Position numbers and translations under genes: made by a program
Part shown: positions 1 to 8,304 of the stretch, in pieces
How positions within the stretch are numbered: the stretch's first letter is position 1
How the letters are laid out: each line of letters opens with the position of its first letter
Source of the DNA: CAIMZW01 sp037135095
GTDB taxonomy: Bacteria > Actinomycetota > Actinomycetes > Nanopelagicales > Nanopelagicaceae
Reading direction: 5' to 3'
DNA: 20,547 nt
NCBI GenBank assembly: GCA_037135095.1
Contig: JBAXKZ010000026.1
Coordinates: forward strand, 1-20,547
The notes under the pieces: model-generated
What the model was told of the DNA's origin: nothing
Databases searched by the model: none
What the model saw: the letters and a program-made list of their open reading frames with translations, nothing else

Positions 1-745
1 ATCTTTGAAAAGTTAAAGTTTTGTTGGCGCGACTTAATCGTATTAAAATCCAACCAATAAGAATGAAAATAGCCGATTCCACAATGACGCCGATCCAGTC
101 GGCACCCCCAGTTACTTCCTTAGTGAATTGAGCGTTACTGAAGAATTGCATAGGCAAATCCGCTATTCCATGCATGAGTACGGGTGCCCAAATGCTGCCA
201 GTGAAGAGCATTAGCCCACATGCGAGGTATCCAAAAGATGCGGCACTCAGAGCCTGACCTAAAGTAAAAGTCAGGGATTGCCCACCCCAGAAGAAATTAC
301 CAAGGTGCAACAAGCCAAAGTGAATCGAAGAAATGGCGGCCGCGATTCCGACGCCAAAGCCTTCGAGGGCTCCGAAGATAAGACCTCGACTAAAGAACTC
401 TTCATCTATTCCGATAAACATGGAAAAGACAAAACCCTCAAGTAAATGGCGGAGAGAAACGCTGAAGACTGATGAATGAATGAGCCCGGGCAATTGCAGG
501 TAGGCCACGATGGCCAAACCAATAACAAATCTTCGTGACATTAGCCGGCCCTTAAAGCGCCGAAAGGCAACGGGACAGAACAATCCAATGAGGATCAGAG
601 AAGAAATAGTAGAAATTGATCTAGATGCCAACACTTGCCAGAAAGAAGAAACTGGAAGTTTGTTAAAGGGGATTAGTCCAATCGCCCACGTGGTTAAGAC
701 CGTGCCTAGCAGAACGAGGAGCACAGCATTTCTGGTTTTCAGCAT
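1..745 (-). CDS. CPBP-family intramembrane metalloprotease (CAAX protease/Abi type), partial
   Basis: This reading frame is open from an ATG at 745 down to base 1 and continues outside the window, giving 248 residues without a stop. It is rich in hydrophobic helices. It carries the three conserved motifs of the CPBP/Abi membrane protease family in the right order: EExxxR (in DEEFFSRG), FxxxH (in HFGLLHLGN) and a late HGIAD (HxxxD/N type). These supply the glutamate, arginine and histidine/aspartate residues of the intramembrane metal site. Family members cleave prenylated or other membrane peptides, and many bacterial ones serve in bacteriocin immunity or stress; the substrate here is unknown. 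The C-terminus is probably only slightly beyond the edge, because the last helix is followed by a basic tail. No strong ribosome binding site precedes the ATG. The small plus-strand frame at 510-758 is its antisense shadow. Confidence 0.85.
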   Translation of the reverse strand, partial: MLKTRNAVLLVLLGTVLTTWAIGLIPFNKLPVSSFWQVLASRSISTISSLILIGLFCPVAFRRFKGRLMSRRFVIGLAIVAYLQLPGLIHSSVFSVSLRHLLEGFVFSMFIGIDEEFFSRGLIFGALEGFGVGIAAAISSIHFGLLHLGNFFWGGQSLTFTLGQALSAASFGYLACGLMLFTGSIWAPVLMHGIADLPMQFFSNAQFTKEVTGGADWIGVIVESAIFILIGWILIRLSRANKTLTFQR

Positions 746-1026
746 TTTGCCAAAATAACAGGGGGGTCTGACACCTAATACAACTCTCGGGTGTATTTTT
801 GTTGATCTTGCCCGCAACAGTTTTCTTGCACCAGCACTACTTAATTGATATTTACGGTGGGATCTTTGTTGGTTTCACCGCTTATTGGAGCTGTGTATTC
901 GTAATCGAGAAACCAATGCTTGTACTCGAATGAGCAATGTGAGGAGATTGTTAGAAATTTAGGGTGCTGAATGCAATACCTTTTAGCAATGAATTTTTCG
1001 GAATCCTTTGGAGAGAGGGTTTATAA
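746..1026. other. Intergenic region between divergent genes
   Basis: These 281 bases separate the minus-strand protease from the plus-strand membrane gene and should hold both promoters. A weak hairpin (AATACA at 777-782 pairing with TGTATT at 792-797, followed by TTT) is present. A GAGAGGG ribosome binding site lies about seven bases before the ATG at 1027. I see no gene or convincing -35/-10 pair. Confidence 0.4.
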
Positions 1027-1608
1027 ATGGCACATGCAGCGTTAGCGCCGGAAAAAACTGATTTTAAGATAGTTCCGACTGGGGCCTTACCAATCATTGC
1101 AGTTGTATATATTGCTTTGATTGTTTCAGTAGGGTCGAACAAATTATGGGCTTTGGACTTCTTTCACGTCGTTGGTGGCGGGCTCTGGACTGGTATCGAC
1201 CTCTTTTTAGGATTTGTAATTGGTCCAATTCTTGGAAGGCTAAGCATCCCAGCGCGGATGGAGTTCTCGAAGAAGTTTATGCCGATGATGTTGGTGATAA
1301 TGCCGACGTTGGTAATTATGACTTTGGCTGGCGGTTGGCAGTTGGCCCGCCATCAAGATTTCATCTTGTCCTCAGATAAACACCACCCATGGGTGGTTGC
1401 CTCAATGATTGTTGTTGGGATTATGGCCACGGTGGCATTGGGAGTATTAGAGCCGGCAAATATCGCCGTCTTGTTCGAGCTGAAGAAAGAGCGACCAAAT
1501 GGCGAAATTATTGGTCGGTTGATGAAGCGATTCCTCTACACCGCTGGGTTGACGGGCGCCATGCAAGTTGCGACCTTAATAATTATGACAAGGATTGCCA
1601 CGCTATGA
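1027..1608 (+). CDS. Integral membrane protein with a CopD/HemJ-like His-Trp motif
   Basis: The product is 193 residues with about five hydrophobic segments. Near residues 44-60 is the phrase FHVVGGGLWTG (His47, Trp54). It resembles the His-x6-Trp segment of the first core helix in CopD, DUF2269 and HemJ-type four-helix membrane proteins, where the histidine can bind heme or metal. I recognise this only as a family resemblance and do not assign a reaction. A loop with a His-His-Pro (119-121) follows the third hydrophobic segment. The ATG has a good GAGAGGG ribosome binding site. The stop overlaps the ATG of the next gene as ATGA, so the two are very probably co-translated and may form one complex. 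Confidence 0.7.
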   Translation: MAHAALAPEKTDFKIVPTGALPIIAVVYIALIVSVGSNKLWALDFFHVVGGGLWTGIDLFLGFVIGPILGRLSIPARMEFSKKFMPMMLVIMPTLVIMTLAGGWQLARHQDFILSSDKHHPWVVASMIVVGIMATVALGVLEPANIAVLFELKKERPNGEIIGRLMKRFLYTAGLTGAMQVATLIIMTRIATL

Positions 1609-2018
1609 ACACAAATAATGATTTCACCTCAAGAAAATTTCCACCGATCGCTGAGATTGCAGTTTCGACTCTTGCTTTAGTCATAATCGGGGGCGTCTAT
1701 CTCGCCTCTCATCTACCAAACCACATTTCACTTGCTCCAACGACAGCACTTGTATCAATCGCCGCCGCTTTGGTATTAGTTAATGTGAGCTTGTTATTGC
1801 GCCTGAAGAATTTCAATTGGAAAACTTTTGCTTTGGTGGCTAAATGGACGCTCTTGGTCTATTTAATTATCAGCGGGACATTGGAATACGTCTTCATTTA
1901 CGATGGGATGCGCGGTTCGTTATTGGCGCTGATGAGTTCGGCTCTGTTTATCTTTGCCATTAACTTGCCGATTCTCTTTGGATTCACGGTTGCCCGATAT
2001 GCCGAGAGCCCTGCCTAA
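1605..2018 (+). CDS. Small four-helix membrane protein coupled to the preceding gene
   Basis: From the ATG at 1605 the frame encodes 137 residues with four hydrophobic segments and a short polar N-terminus. I chose this start because it overlaps the preceding stop as ATGA. The same frame is open further upstream to 1389, but that part lies inside the previous gene and reads as low-complexity, charged, non-homologous sequence. I do not recognise the family. Its size, helix count and coupling make it a likely subunit of the CopD/HemJ-like protein encoded just before. Three Asp/Glu/Arg residues in short loops (LEYVFIYDGMRG) stand out between the third and fourth helices. Confidence 0.65.
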   Translation: MNTNNDFTSRKFPPIAEIAVSTLALVIIGGVYLASHLPNHISLAPTTALVSIAAALVLVNVSLLLRLKNFNWKTFALVAKWTLLVYLIISGTLEYVFIYDGMRGSLLALMSSALFIFAINLPILFGFTVARYAESPA

Positions 2019-2041
2019 TTGAGCCAAGGCGGGCAGGTTTT
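2010..2041 (+). terminator. Possible hairpin terminator of the membrane-protein pair
   Basis: CCTGCC at 2010-2015 can pair with GGCAGG at 2032-2037, followed by TTTT. The loop is long (16 bases) and the stem overlaps the stop codon, so this is only a candidate. It sits between two convergent genes. Confidence 0.3.
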
Positions 2042-4772
2042 AGGTTTTGGGTTTAGAAAGTTGATCTAATTGGCAGAGAATATGTTCATATTTCTGCTTG
2101 GTGGCGCGAGACATCGCGACTTCACAAGTTAAATTGGTAGACAGGTAAGCGTCAAATTGTTGATCGTTTAAGGCAGTGGCTTCTGCGGCAGTGGCGCTAG
2201 CAGTTAGTTCTGGATGGAGCATCCCGCGATCACCTGCAAAGGCACAGCAGCCCCAGTCAAAAGGAGTAGTGACCTTCACTGAAATTGCGTTAGCCAAATG
2301 TTCCAGATTCCTATTTGATCCGAGCAAGGTGCTTGAACATGTTGGATGAAGTGCGACGGAGTTTAGCTTCGTGGCTATTGTCAATTTTGGAAGCAAGTAT
2401 TTCGCCGCGAAATCCACGGAATCTATGATTCGAAGCGGCGTATTGGGCATCTCCGAAATTGCTTTGATTAGCCCTTCGCTGCAGGAGGAGTTTTCGCAAA
2501 CTATTGGGATTCGACCATTATCGCTGGCCGTCATGAGTGAGAGATAAGTTTTGTTAATCATGCTTTGATATCCGATCTTCATCCCCTTGGACTTCCATGG
2601 GGTTGCGCAGCATAGATCGTTGATATTCGCAGGAATTGTGTAGGCAAGTCCAGCTTTGTCGGCCAGCGATTTCAGCGAGTCCGAAGAGTCAGAAGAGAAC
2701 ATTGTTGCAATGCAGGATGTAAAGAAGACGAAACTGGCGCTCTCATTTGGGTGCGGAGTGCGAGCTTTGCCGCCCTTTGGAAGATCGCTTGACCAAAGTG
2801 GGATCTTTTCCGTTCCGAGCAAAGTTCGAGCTAATCGATTTATAGGTTCGATGAAAACGTTGGGAATTTTTGCGGAGATATTAAGTAACCCGGCAACAGT
2901 ACGAACTTGCTTTCCCCAGCGGTTCGCCGATTGGTTCCAAAAGCCGCTGTAGATAGCGCCAAGTCGATCAAAACGAAGCTCCCTGACCAGAGTTCCGGTA
3001 TTGATTCCGACCGGACAGGCACTTTCGCATAAACCGTCAACGGCGCAAGTCTCTACTACCTCGTATTGGGAATCCTTAACAAGTTCGTTGTATAGCTCGC
3101 TATTTCCGCCCTCATAAGCACTTGAGATAGCTCGGCGAATAACGATTCGTTGTCTTGGAGTAGTTGTTAAGTCCTTGCTTGGGCAGATTGGTTCGCAGTA
3201 GCCGCATTCGACACAGTTATTTGCTATTGCCTCAATTTCTGGAGTGGATTTGATATTTCGCATATGACTTAGCGCATCAGATGAGATTAATACGCCGGGA
3301 TTTAAGACATTTGATGGGTCGAAGACTGACTTGATTTTTACCATAATGGCGTAGAGCTCTGGTCCAAATTGGCGCTCCACAAATGGCGCCATCATTCGGC
3401 CAGTCCCATGCTCAGCCTTGAGTGAGCCATTCTTGGAGAGCACTAGTTCGACCATATCTTCGGTGAAAAGTCGGTAGCGCTCAGCTTTTATTGGGTTGGC
3501 AAAATCTTCGCAAACTAGAAAATGAAGATTGCCATCTTTGGCATGGCCGAAAATTACGGCATCCGAATAACCGTGTGTTAAGAAAAGTCTTTGCAGACCG
3601 CTGCAAGTAACTTCTAGTTGATCGACCGGGACCGCAATATCTTCAAGCAAAGCGGTTGTGCCTGGGCTTCGCGCGCCTGCCACAGCGGCATATAAACCTT
3701 TGCGAATATGCCAAAGCGATTCTCGAACCTGCTGATCGGTGCTCAGAATTGGAGTATTTACCGTTGGAAGCTTGGCGAAGACCGAGTTTGCCACGGTAAT
3801 CATTATCTCCAATTGCTGATCATCCACGGCCTGATACTCAACGAGCAGCGCTACATGATCCGTTGGAATCACACCGTCTAAGTCCACTTTTCCAGCACGT
3901 AGCGAAGCGCCGTCCATTAATTCAATGGTGGCCGGGTTGCTCGTTATGAGCTCGGCAAGCGCTTGCGTCGCAGATCCAATGTTCTCGAAGATTAAAAGAC
4001 AGGTGGCGGATTTCTTTAGCAATGGGACGGTCCTAAAAATAGCTTCCGATACGAATCCCAAAGTGCCTTCACTGCCGATCATTAAGTGCAGCAAAATTTC
4101 AGTAATGGATTCGAAGTCCGCGAAAGAATTGAGTCCATACCCCATGGTGTTCTTTATTTGATATTGCCTTCTAATTTCACCCAAAAGATTAGGATTGTTT
4201 TTCAAGTCAGCTTTGATCATTGTCAAAGTTTCGTAGATCTCTGGCACCGCGGACATTAATTGCGAGTCACAGTCGGGATCCGCGGTATTGATGATGGTTC
4301 CGTTGTACAAAACGACGGTTGCACTTTGTAGCGTTTGATAAGTGTTATCAATAATGCCGCAAGCCATACCGCTCGAATTATTTGCGATAACGCCACCAAT
4401 TGTTGCGGCAATCTCGCTTGCGGGGTCTGGCCCGAGCTTTCGCCCAAACCTGGCTAGTCTGGCATTGACGGCGCGGACTGTAGCACCGGGTTGAACTTTG
4501 ACCCGGGCCCCATCGTCAAGCACTTCAATTTTTCGGAAATGTCTTCGAGAATCAACCAGAATTGCATCGCTTACACCTTGACCGGAAAGACTGGTTCCCC
4601 CGCTTCGGAAGGTAACACTGGTCCTATTTGCTGTTGCATAGGAAAACAGCTCTGCTACATCCGCTAGGTCTTTTGGAATTGCAAACGCCGAAGGAATTAA
4701 TTGGAAATGAGAAGCGTCCGATGAAGTTCGATAACGATCGATACTTCGGGTAGATAACAGGTCCTCATTCAT
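2040..4772 (-). CDS. FAD-binding and (Fe-S)-binding D-lactate/2-hydroxyacid dehydrogenase
   Basis: This 910-residue protein combines the modules of bacterial respiratory D-2-hydroxyacid dehydrogenases. A PCMH-type FAD domain comes first (SGGTSLSGQG at 58-67; PDPASEIAATIGG near 115-127; GSEGTLGF at 233-240). The FAD-oxidase C-terminal domain follows, with FGHAKDGNLH at 408-417, AEHGTGRM at 453-460 and NPGV at 491-494. Two 4Fe-4S motifs come next: C520, C523, C526 and C530, then C576, C582 and C586. The C-terminal half carries CCG-type cysteine pairs (DLCC, WGCC), as in the heterodisulfide-reductase/GlpC/LldE group. It probably oxidises D-lactate or a related 2-hydroxyacid and passes electrons to quinone or cytochrome at the membrane. 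Length and order match the fused single-chain form. It is divergent from the sugar dehydrogenase cluster, consistent with a shared pathway, though substrate and co-regulation are inference. Confidence 0.88.
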   Translation of the reverse strand: MNEDLLSTRSIDRYRTSSDASHFQLIPSAFAIPKDLADVAELFSYATANRTSVTFRSGGTSLSGQGVSDAILVDSRRHFRKIEVLDDGARVKVQPGATVRAVNARLARFGRKLGPDPASEIAATIGGVIANNSSGMACGIIDNTYQTLQSATVVLYNGTIINTADPDCDSQLMSAVPEIYETLTMIKADLKNNPNLLGEIRRQYQIKNTMGYGLNSFADFESITEILLHLMIGSEGTLGFVSEAIFRTVPLLKKSATCLLIFENIGSATQALAELITSNPATIELMDGASLRAGKVDLDGVIPTDHVALLVEYQAVDDQQLEIMITVANSVFAKLPTVNTPILSTDQQVRESLWHIRKGLYAAVAGARSPGTTALLEDIAVPVDQLEVTCSGLQRLFLTHGYSDAVIFGHAKDGNLHFLVCEDFANPIKAERYRLFTEDMVELVLSKNGSLKAEHGTGRMMAPFVERQFGPELYAIMVKIKSVFDPSNVLNPGVLISSDALSHMRNIKSTPEIEAIANNCVECGYCEPICPSKDLTTTPRQRIVIRRAISSAYEGGNSELYNELVKDSQYEVVETCAVDGLCESACPVGINTGTLVRELRFDRLGAIYSGFWNQSANRWGKQVRTVAGLLNISAKIPNVFIEPINRLARTLLGTEKIPLWSSDLPKGGKARTPHPNESASFVFFTSCIATMFSSDSSDSLKSLADKAGLAYTIPANINDLCCATPWKSKGMKIGYQSMINKTYLSLMTASDNGRIPIVCENSSCSEGLIKAISEMPNTPLRIIDSVDFAAKYLLPKLTIATKLNSVALHPTCSSTLLGSNRNLEHLANAISVKVTTPFDWGCCAFAGDRGMLHPELTASATAAEATALNDQQFDAYLSTNLTCEVAMSRATKQKYEHILCQLDQLSKPKT

Positions 4773-4894
4773 CGATGCTCATTGGCCGTTCCATTAGTAC
4801 GTACTTCATACTAATATTCGGAAGACTATAACACGGTGGATATTCAATTTTTAGAGAACCAAACTCACTAGTCGGTTTCAATTAGGGGAGAGTC
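4773..4894. promoter_or_regulatory. Divergent promoter region with palindromic operator candidate
   Basis: This 122-bp gap separates two divergent catabolic genes. It holds a perfect 10-bp palindrome AGTACGTACT at 4796-4805. A wider inverted repeat overlaps it: TTAGTA at 4794-4799 against TACTAA at 4809-4814. Such a site could bind a dimeric regulator acting on both genes, but no regulator gene is in the window. A ribosome binding site (AGGGGAG, 4884-4890) serves the GTG at 4895. Confidence 0.45.
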
Positions 4895-5923
4895 GTGAAG
4901 GCACTACGAATAATCGCTCCTCGGGTTGCAGTGGTCCAAGAAGTGCCAGATTTACAGGCGGGTACCGGCCAGCTGTTACTTAATGTTGAACGCGTTGGAA
5001 TTTGCGGCACCGATGTTGAGCTTTTTACGGGTGAAATGGCGTACTACCGAACCGGACGTACTTCTTATCCAGTTCAAATTGGCCACGAGTGGGTCGGAAC
5101 TGTAGTTGACGTTGGCGCTGGAGTTTCATCCTCGTGGATCGGCAAGCGAGTCACTGGTGACACGATGCTTGGCTGCGGATTTTGCGCCAGATGCAATTCT
5201 GGCAAGACCTATTTGTGTGATGATCGAATTGAATTAGGGATCACGGATGGCTGGGGTGGTGCCCTCGCAGAACAAATGTTGATACCAGAACGGTTTGCAT
5301 TTGAAATTCCGGATTCAATCTCGATTGCCACGGCGGCAATGATCGAGCCAGCTGGTAATTCACTTCGTAGTGTTGAAGCTGCCGGCTTGAAAGAGAATCA
5401 GAAGTTGCTGATCTTAGGTGCCGGAACAATTGGGTTATTAGCGGCGCAATTTGCTTTAGTGAAGAATATTGAAGTTCATGTCGCTGGAAACCGTGAATCT
5501 TCCTTAGAACTCGCTCGAGATCTGGGAGTAACTCGCACTTATCACTTTGATGAGATAACCAATGATTCTAAACGCGAATTCGACGCCGTGATAGATGCAT
5601 CTAGCATTGAATCGATGCCAAAATTGGCTTTGCAAAAAGTGCTCCCCGGCGGCAAGGTAGTGCTCATTGGTTTATCCGCGTCTTCAAGTTTGATCGATAC
5701 CCGCGAACAAGTGCTGCAAGATGTGACGATGGTTGGAATTCTTTCGGCATCTCCCGGATTGCAGGGAGCCATAAATTACTTTGCATCCGGAGAAGTAAAT
5801 CCCGAAAGGCTGATTAGCGAAGTAATTGGATTGAACCAGGTAGCAGACCGACTGCAAGGAAATCGCGGCAAAGATGCAAAGTCTGGTCCCAAAATTCATG
5901 TCGATCCAAGGAACCAGGAATGA
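4895..5923 (+). CDS. Zinc-dependent medium-chain alcohol/polyol dehydrogenase
   Basis: This 342-residue MDR enzyme is probably an NAD(P)-dependent sugar alcohol, sugar or threonine-type dehydrogenase. Catalytic zinc ligands are in place: C37 (in GICGTD), H64-E65 (in GHEW) and E151 (in IEPAGN). The structural zinc site has C94, C97, C100 and C108 in the usual lobe. The Rossmann motif GAGTIG is at 175-180. The GTG start follows AGGGGAG with four bases between, a strong site, and gives the expected N-terminus. It heads a plus-strand cluster with a lactonase and an SDR. That pairing is typical of oxidation of an aldose to a lactone and then an acid, but substrate specificity cannot be read from the sequence. 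The C-terminus is short after the fold and ends in polar residues. Confidence 0.88.
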   Translation: MKALRIIAPRVAVVQEVPDLQAGTGQLLLNVERVGICGTDVELFTGEMAYYRTGRTSYPVQIGHEWVGTVVDVGAGVSSSWIGKRVTGDTMLGCGFCARCNSGKTYLCDDRIELGITDGWGGALAEQMLIPERFAFEIPDSISIATAAMIEPAGNSLRSVEAAGLKENQKLLILGAGTIGLLAAQFALVKNIEVHVAGNRESSLELARDLGVTRTYHFDEITNDSKREFDAVIDASSIESMPKLALQKVLPGGKVVLIGLSASSSLIDTREQVLQDVTMVGILSASPGLQGAINYFASGEVNPERLISEVIGLNQVADRLQGNRGKDAKSGPKIHVDPRNQE

Positions 5924-5966
5924 CCATCAGTTATTTTAAGGTACTGGCTTTAATAGGTGGCACCAA

Positions 5967-6845
5967 ATGAAACCTACAGTTTGGGATACTCGCAAGTGTC
6001 ACGTGGGCGAAGGACCGGTAGCGACCGGATTCGAGCAAAATAAGATTTACTGGGTAGATATTCTAAATAATCGAATTCTCTTTAAAGATTTGATTTCAGG
6101 CAATGCTGGACAGATCGGCACTTCGGAGAATGTAAGTTTTGTATTGCCGCGCAGCAATGGTGGTCTAATAATCGGGACCGCTCATGGACCCTATTCCTTG
6201 GATGCAGCTGGTGGTACTGAGTCGCTACCAACTCGCGCAGATGCCGATGGCTCACCAGATCCAGTTCCAATGCGTTGGAATGATGCCAAAGTAGGTCCTA
6301 CTGGTGAAATTTGGTTAACGACTAGTTCTAACGGTGTTGCCACTGATCGAATCGGTTTGCACCGATTGAGTGCAGATGGGCTCAGAATTGAAAGAATTCT
6401 CTCTGGTATGGAGCTAAGCAATGGCTTGGATTGGAGCCCGGATACTAAAACCTTCTATTTGATCGAAACTGGCGCTCTCAAGCTTCATGCATTTGATTAT
6501 GAAAACGGTGCAATCTCAAATCAACGGACAGTTATCGATTTCGATCCAAAAATCGAGCAGTACCCAGACGGAATGACGGTTGATGCCGAAGGTGCTCTTT
6601 GGATTGCGTTTTGGAATGGCGCCTGTATTAGGAAATATTCACCTAGTTTTGAGCTCATGCAAACCATCGAATTCCCAGTTCGTTTCGTCTCCAGCTGTGC
6701 TTTTGCTGGAGCGGATTTATCGACCCTGGTGGTCACCACTGCAACGGGCGACAATGGTTGGCACGACGAGCATGATCTTGCCGGGATGACTTTTACGCTA
6801 TCTACTGATGTCAAAGGAAAGGCCTCCTATGTCGCTGATTTCTAA
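5967..6845 (+). CDS. SMP-30/gluconolactonase-family sugar lactonase
   Basis: This 292-residue six-bladed beta-propeller belongs to the SMP-30/LRE family. These enzymes hydrolyse sugar lactones to aldonic acids, using one divalent metal. The metal ligands of the family are visible: E15 (in VGEGPV), N152 (in SNGLDWS) and D201 (in PDGMTVD). N105 (in RWNDAK) is the usual substrate-side asparagine. Length is typical and no signal peptide is present, so it is cytoplasmic. The ATG is preceded by AGGTGG at a suitable distance. It lies 43 bases after the zinc dehydrogenase, and its last 17 bases overlap the next gene, so the cluster is probably one transcript. The lactone made by one of the neighbouring dehydrogenases is its likely substrate (inference). 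Confidence 0.9.
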   Translation: MKPTVWDTRKCHVGEGPVATGFEQNKIYWVDILNNRILFKDLISGNAGQIGTSENVSFVLPRSNGGLIIGTAHGPYSLDAAGGTESLPTRADADGSPDPVPMRWNDAKVGPTGEIWLTTSSNGVATDRIGLHRLSADGLRIERILSGMELSNGLDWSPDTKTFYLIETGALKLHAFDYENGAISNQRTVIDFDPKIEQYPDGMTVDAEGALWIAFWNGACIRKYSPSFELMQTIEFPVRFVSSCAFAGADLSTLVVTTATGDNGWHDEHDLAGMTFTLSTDVKGKASYVADF

Positions 6846-7656
6846 TAACAACAGGGAACAACAAGGGCGCGTCGCGATCGTCACGGGTGGATCAAGCGGC
6901 ATCGGTCGCGGGGCCGCTCGTGAGCTTGCGGCGCAAGGAGCTTCGGTCGTCGTACACGGATTAAATTTGGATGAAGCCGACCAAGTTGTAGCTGAGATTT
7001 GCAGCGCTGGGGGAGTGGCGGTTGCCATTGCCGGAGCGATCGATGACCCACGTACATCTTTTAATGCTGTTGCTCTCGCGCTAGCCCAATACGGGCATCT
7101 CGACGTTCTCGTAACTTCTGCTGGAATTCAACGGTATGGAACCACAACAGAGACCTCCATTGAAGTATGGGATGAAGTCTTTAATGTAAATGTAAAAGGC
7201 GTTTTTCTGGCGTGCCAGGCTGCTCTTCCCGAGATTCGCAAGAGTCCTTCTGGAAGTATTGCAATAATCGCCTCTGTCCAAGCATCTGCCACGCAGGCGA
7301 ATGTCGCTGCCTACACTTCAAGCAAAGGCGCACTTTTATCTTTTGCTCGCGCAATGGCGGTCGATGAAGGTCGTTATGGGGTTCGAGTAAATTCAATTAG
7401 TCCAGGAACTATCGACACTCCGATGTTGCGCAACACCGCCAAAATATTGAGCGACGGAACTCCAGCTCAAATGCAGGCTTTGGTTGACGAGTGGGGATCT
7501 GCTCATGCCCTTGGAAGAACCGGGACGAGCGCCGAATTAGGTGCGGTAATTTCTTTTGTAACCAGTCCCCGCGCAAGTTTCATGACCGGAGATGACATTC
7601 GAGTCGATGGTGGCCTGCTTGCGCGCCTGGCGGCTGCCGCACCAAAACCGCATTAG
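6829..7656 (+). CDS. Short-chain dehydrogenase/reductase (SDR family oxidoreductase)
   Basis: This is a classical SDR of 275 residues: cofactor motif TGGSSGIG at 19-26, SAG at 97-99, catalytic S149, Y162 and K166 (YTSSK), and the usual C-terminal VDGG. It should oxidise or reduce a sugar, sugar acid or hydroxyl group with NAD(P). I chose the ATG at 6829 over the in-frame ATG at 6808. An AAAGGAAAGG ribosome binding site at 6813-6822 sits just before 6829, and the shorter form has the standard short lead into the first strand. The gene overlaps the lactonase by 17 bases. One departure is the NAG motif, which here reads SAG (after VLVT); this is tolerated in some members. The C-terminal tail is Ala/Pro-rich beyond the fold. 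Confidence 0.88.
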   Translation: MSLISNNNREQQGRVAIVTGGSSGIGRGAARELAAQGASVVVHGLNLDEADQVVAEICSAGGVAVAIAGAIDDPRTSFNAVALALAQYGHLDVLVTSAGIQRYGTTTETSIEVWDEVFNVNVKGVFLACQAALPEIRKSPSGSIAIIASVQASATQANVAAYTSSKGALLSFARAMAVDEGRYGVRVNSISPGTIDTPMLRNTAKILSDGTPAQMQALVDEWGSAHALGRTGTSAELGAVISFVTSPRASFMTGDDIRVDGGLLARLAAAAPKPH

Positions 7657-7674
7657 CTAGGGCGCCGAATTCGT

Positions 7675-7680
7675 TACAAT
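7675..7680 (+). promoter_or_regulatory. -10 element TACAAT suggesting a leaderless transcript
   Basis: TACAAT ends six bases before the ATG at 7687, and no ribosome binding site lies between them. Transcription starting about seven bases downstream would begin at the ATG itself. Leaderless mRNAs are common in Actinomycetota. No good -35 is seen, so this is a candidate. Confidence 0.5.
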
Positions 7681-7686
7681 AGTTAG

Positions 7687-8304
7687 ATGCCCGGCGAAAT
7701 TATGAAAAATGAGATCTTTGAAGTTCCACATGTCTTCTCGCGTTTAATTTCAGCGACGGATGTGTTTACTGAAGCTGGTTCGTTACTAAGGGAAAAAAAT
7801 TATCGTTCAGCGCTAATTTTGGCGCGAGGCACTTCGGACAATGCGGCCCACTTTCTCAAGTATCTAATAGAGACGCAATTGGGTATGCCCGTAGGTTTAG
7901 CATCTGCTTCCTCCGTGACTGTCTACAACACGAATCTTCGCTTTGAAGATGTTTTGGTAATCGCCATCAGCCAGAGTGGGCAATCCCCTGATTTGGTTGC
8001 ATACGCGAAGTCAGCAAAAAGTGCCGGGGCAACGCTAATTTCAATGACAAATGATCCGGATTCCCCGTTGGCACTAATCGCAAGAATTCATATTGATTTA
8101 ATGGCCGGCCCAGAATTGGCAGTTGCGGCCACAAAAAGTTATGCCGCGCAACTCTTGGCCTCTTACTTATTGGTTTGCGCCTGGTCCGGAAAACCAGCGG
8201 AAGTGGCTGATTTAGTTTCTGCAACCAACCTACTTTTAACAAAGGATTTAGCTCCTGGCGTCAAGCAATGCGAATCTTTCATCCACTTGCTCGGTTCGCA
8301 ATGA
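7687..8304 (+). CDS. SIS-domain sugar-phosphate isomerase-like protein, apparently truncated
   Basis: The 205-residue product matches the first SIS domain of GlmS/AgaS-like phosphosugar proteins. It has ARGTSDN at 46-52, the phosphate-binding SQSGQS at 95-100, TNDPDSPLA and a GPELAVAATKSY helix. These proteins normally have about 340 residues and a second SIS domain; here the frame stops just where that domain should begin. In the +1 frame at the stop, the bases read ARFAMTRV. That resembles the usual linker into the second domain, but this frame also stops soon after. I therefore infer a frameshift followed by loss of the 3' half. It may be a pseudogene, or a protein that works as a one-domain dimer. 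An alternative start is ATG at 7702. It ends the catabolic cluster, 30 bases after the SDR, and probably has its own promoter. Confidence 0.75.
   Translation: MPGEIMKNEIFEVPHVFSRLISATDVFTEAGSLLREKNYRSALILARGTSDNAAHFLKYLIETQLGMPVGLASASSVTVYNTNLRFEDVLVIAISQSGQSPDLVAYAKSAKSAGATLISMTNDPDSPLALIARIHIDLMAGPELAVAATKSYAAQLLASYLLVCAWSGKPAEVADLVSATNLLLTKDLAPGVKQCESFIHLLGSQ

Noticed and set aside
510..758. 82-residue plus-strand frame near the left edge
   Set aside because: It is antisense to the CPBP protease, whose motifs are clear on the minus strand. The plus frame has no recognisable domain.
777..801. Hairpin followed by T-run upstream of the first membrane gene, considered as a terminator
   Set aside because: No plus-strand gene lies upstream for it to end, and the stem is six A-T-rich pairs.
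1389..1604. 72-residue upstream extension of the second membrane protein
   Set aside because: It lies inside the first membrane gene in another frame and has no helix or family pattern. The ATGA start at 1605 is far better.
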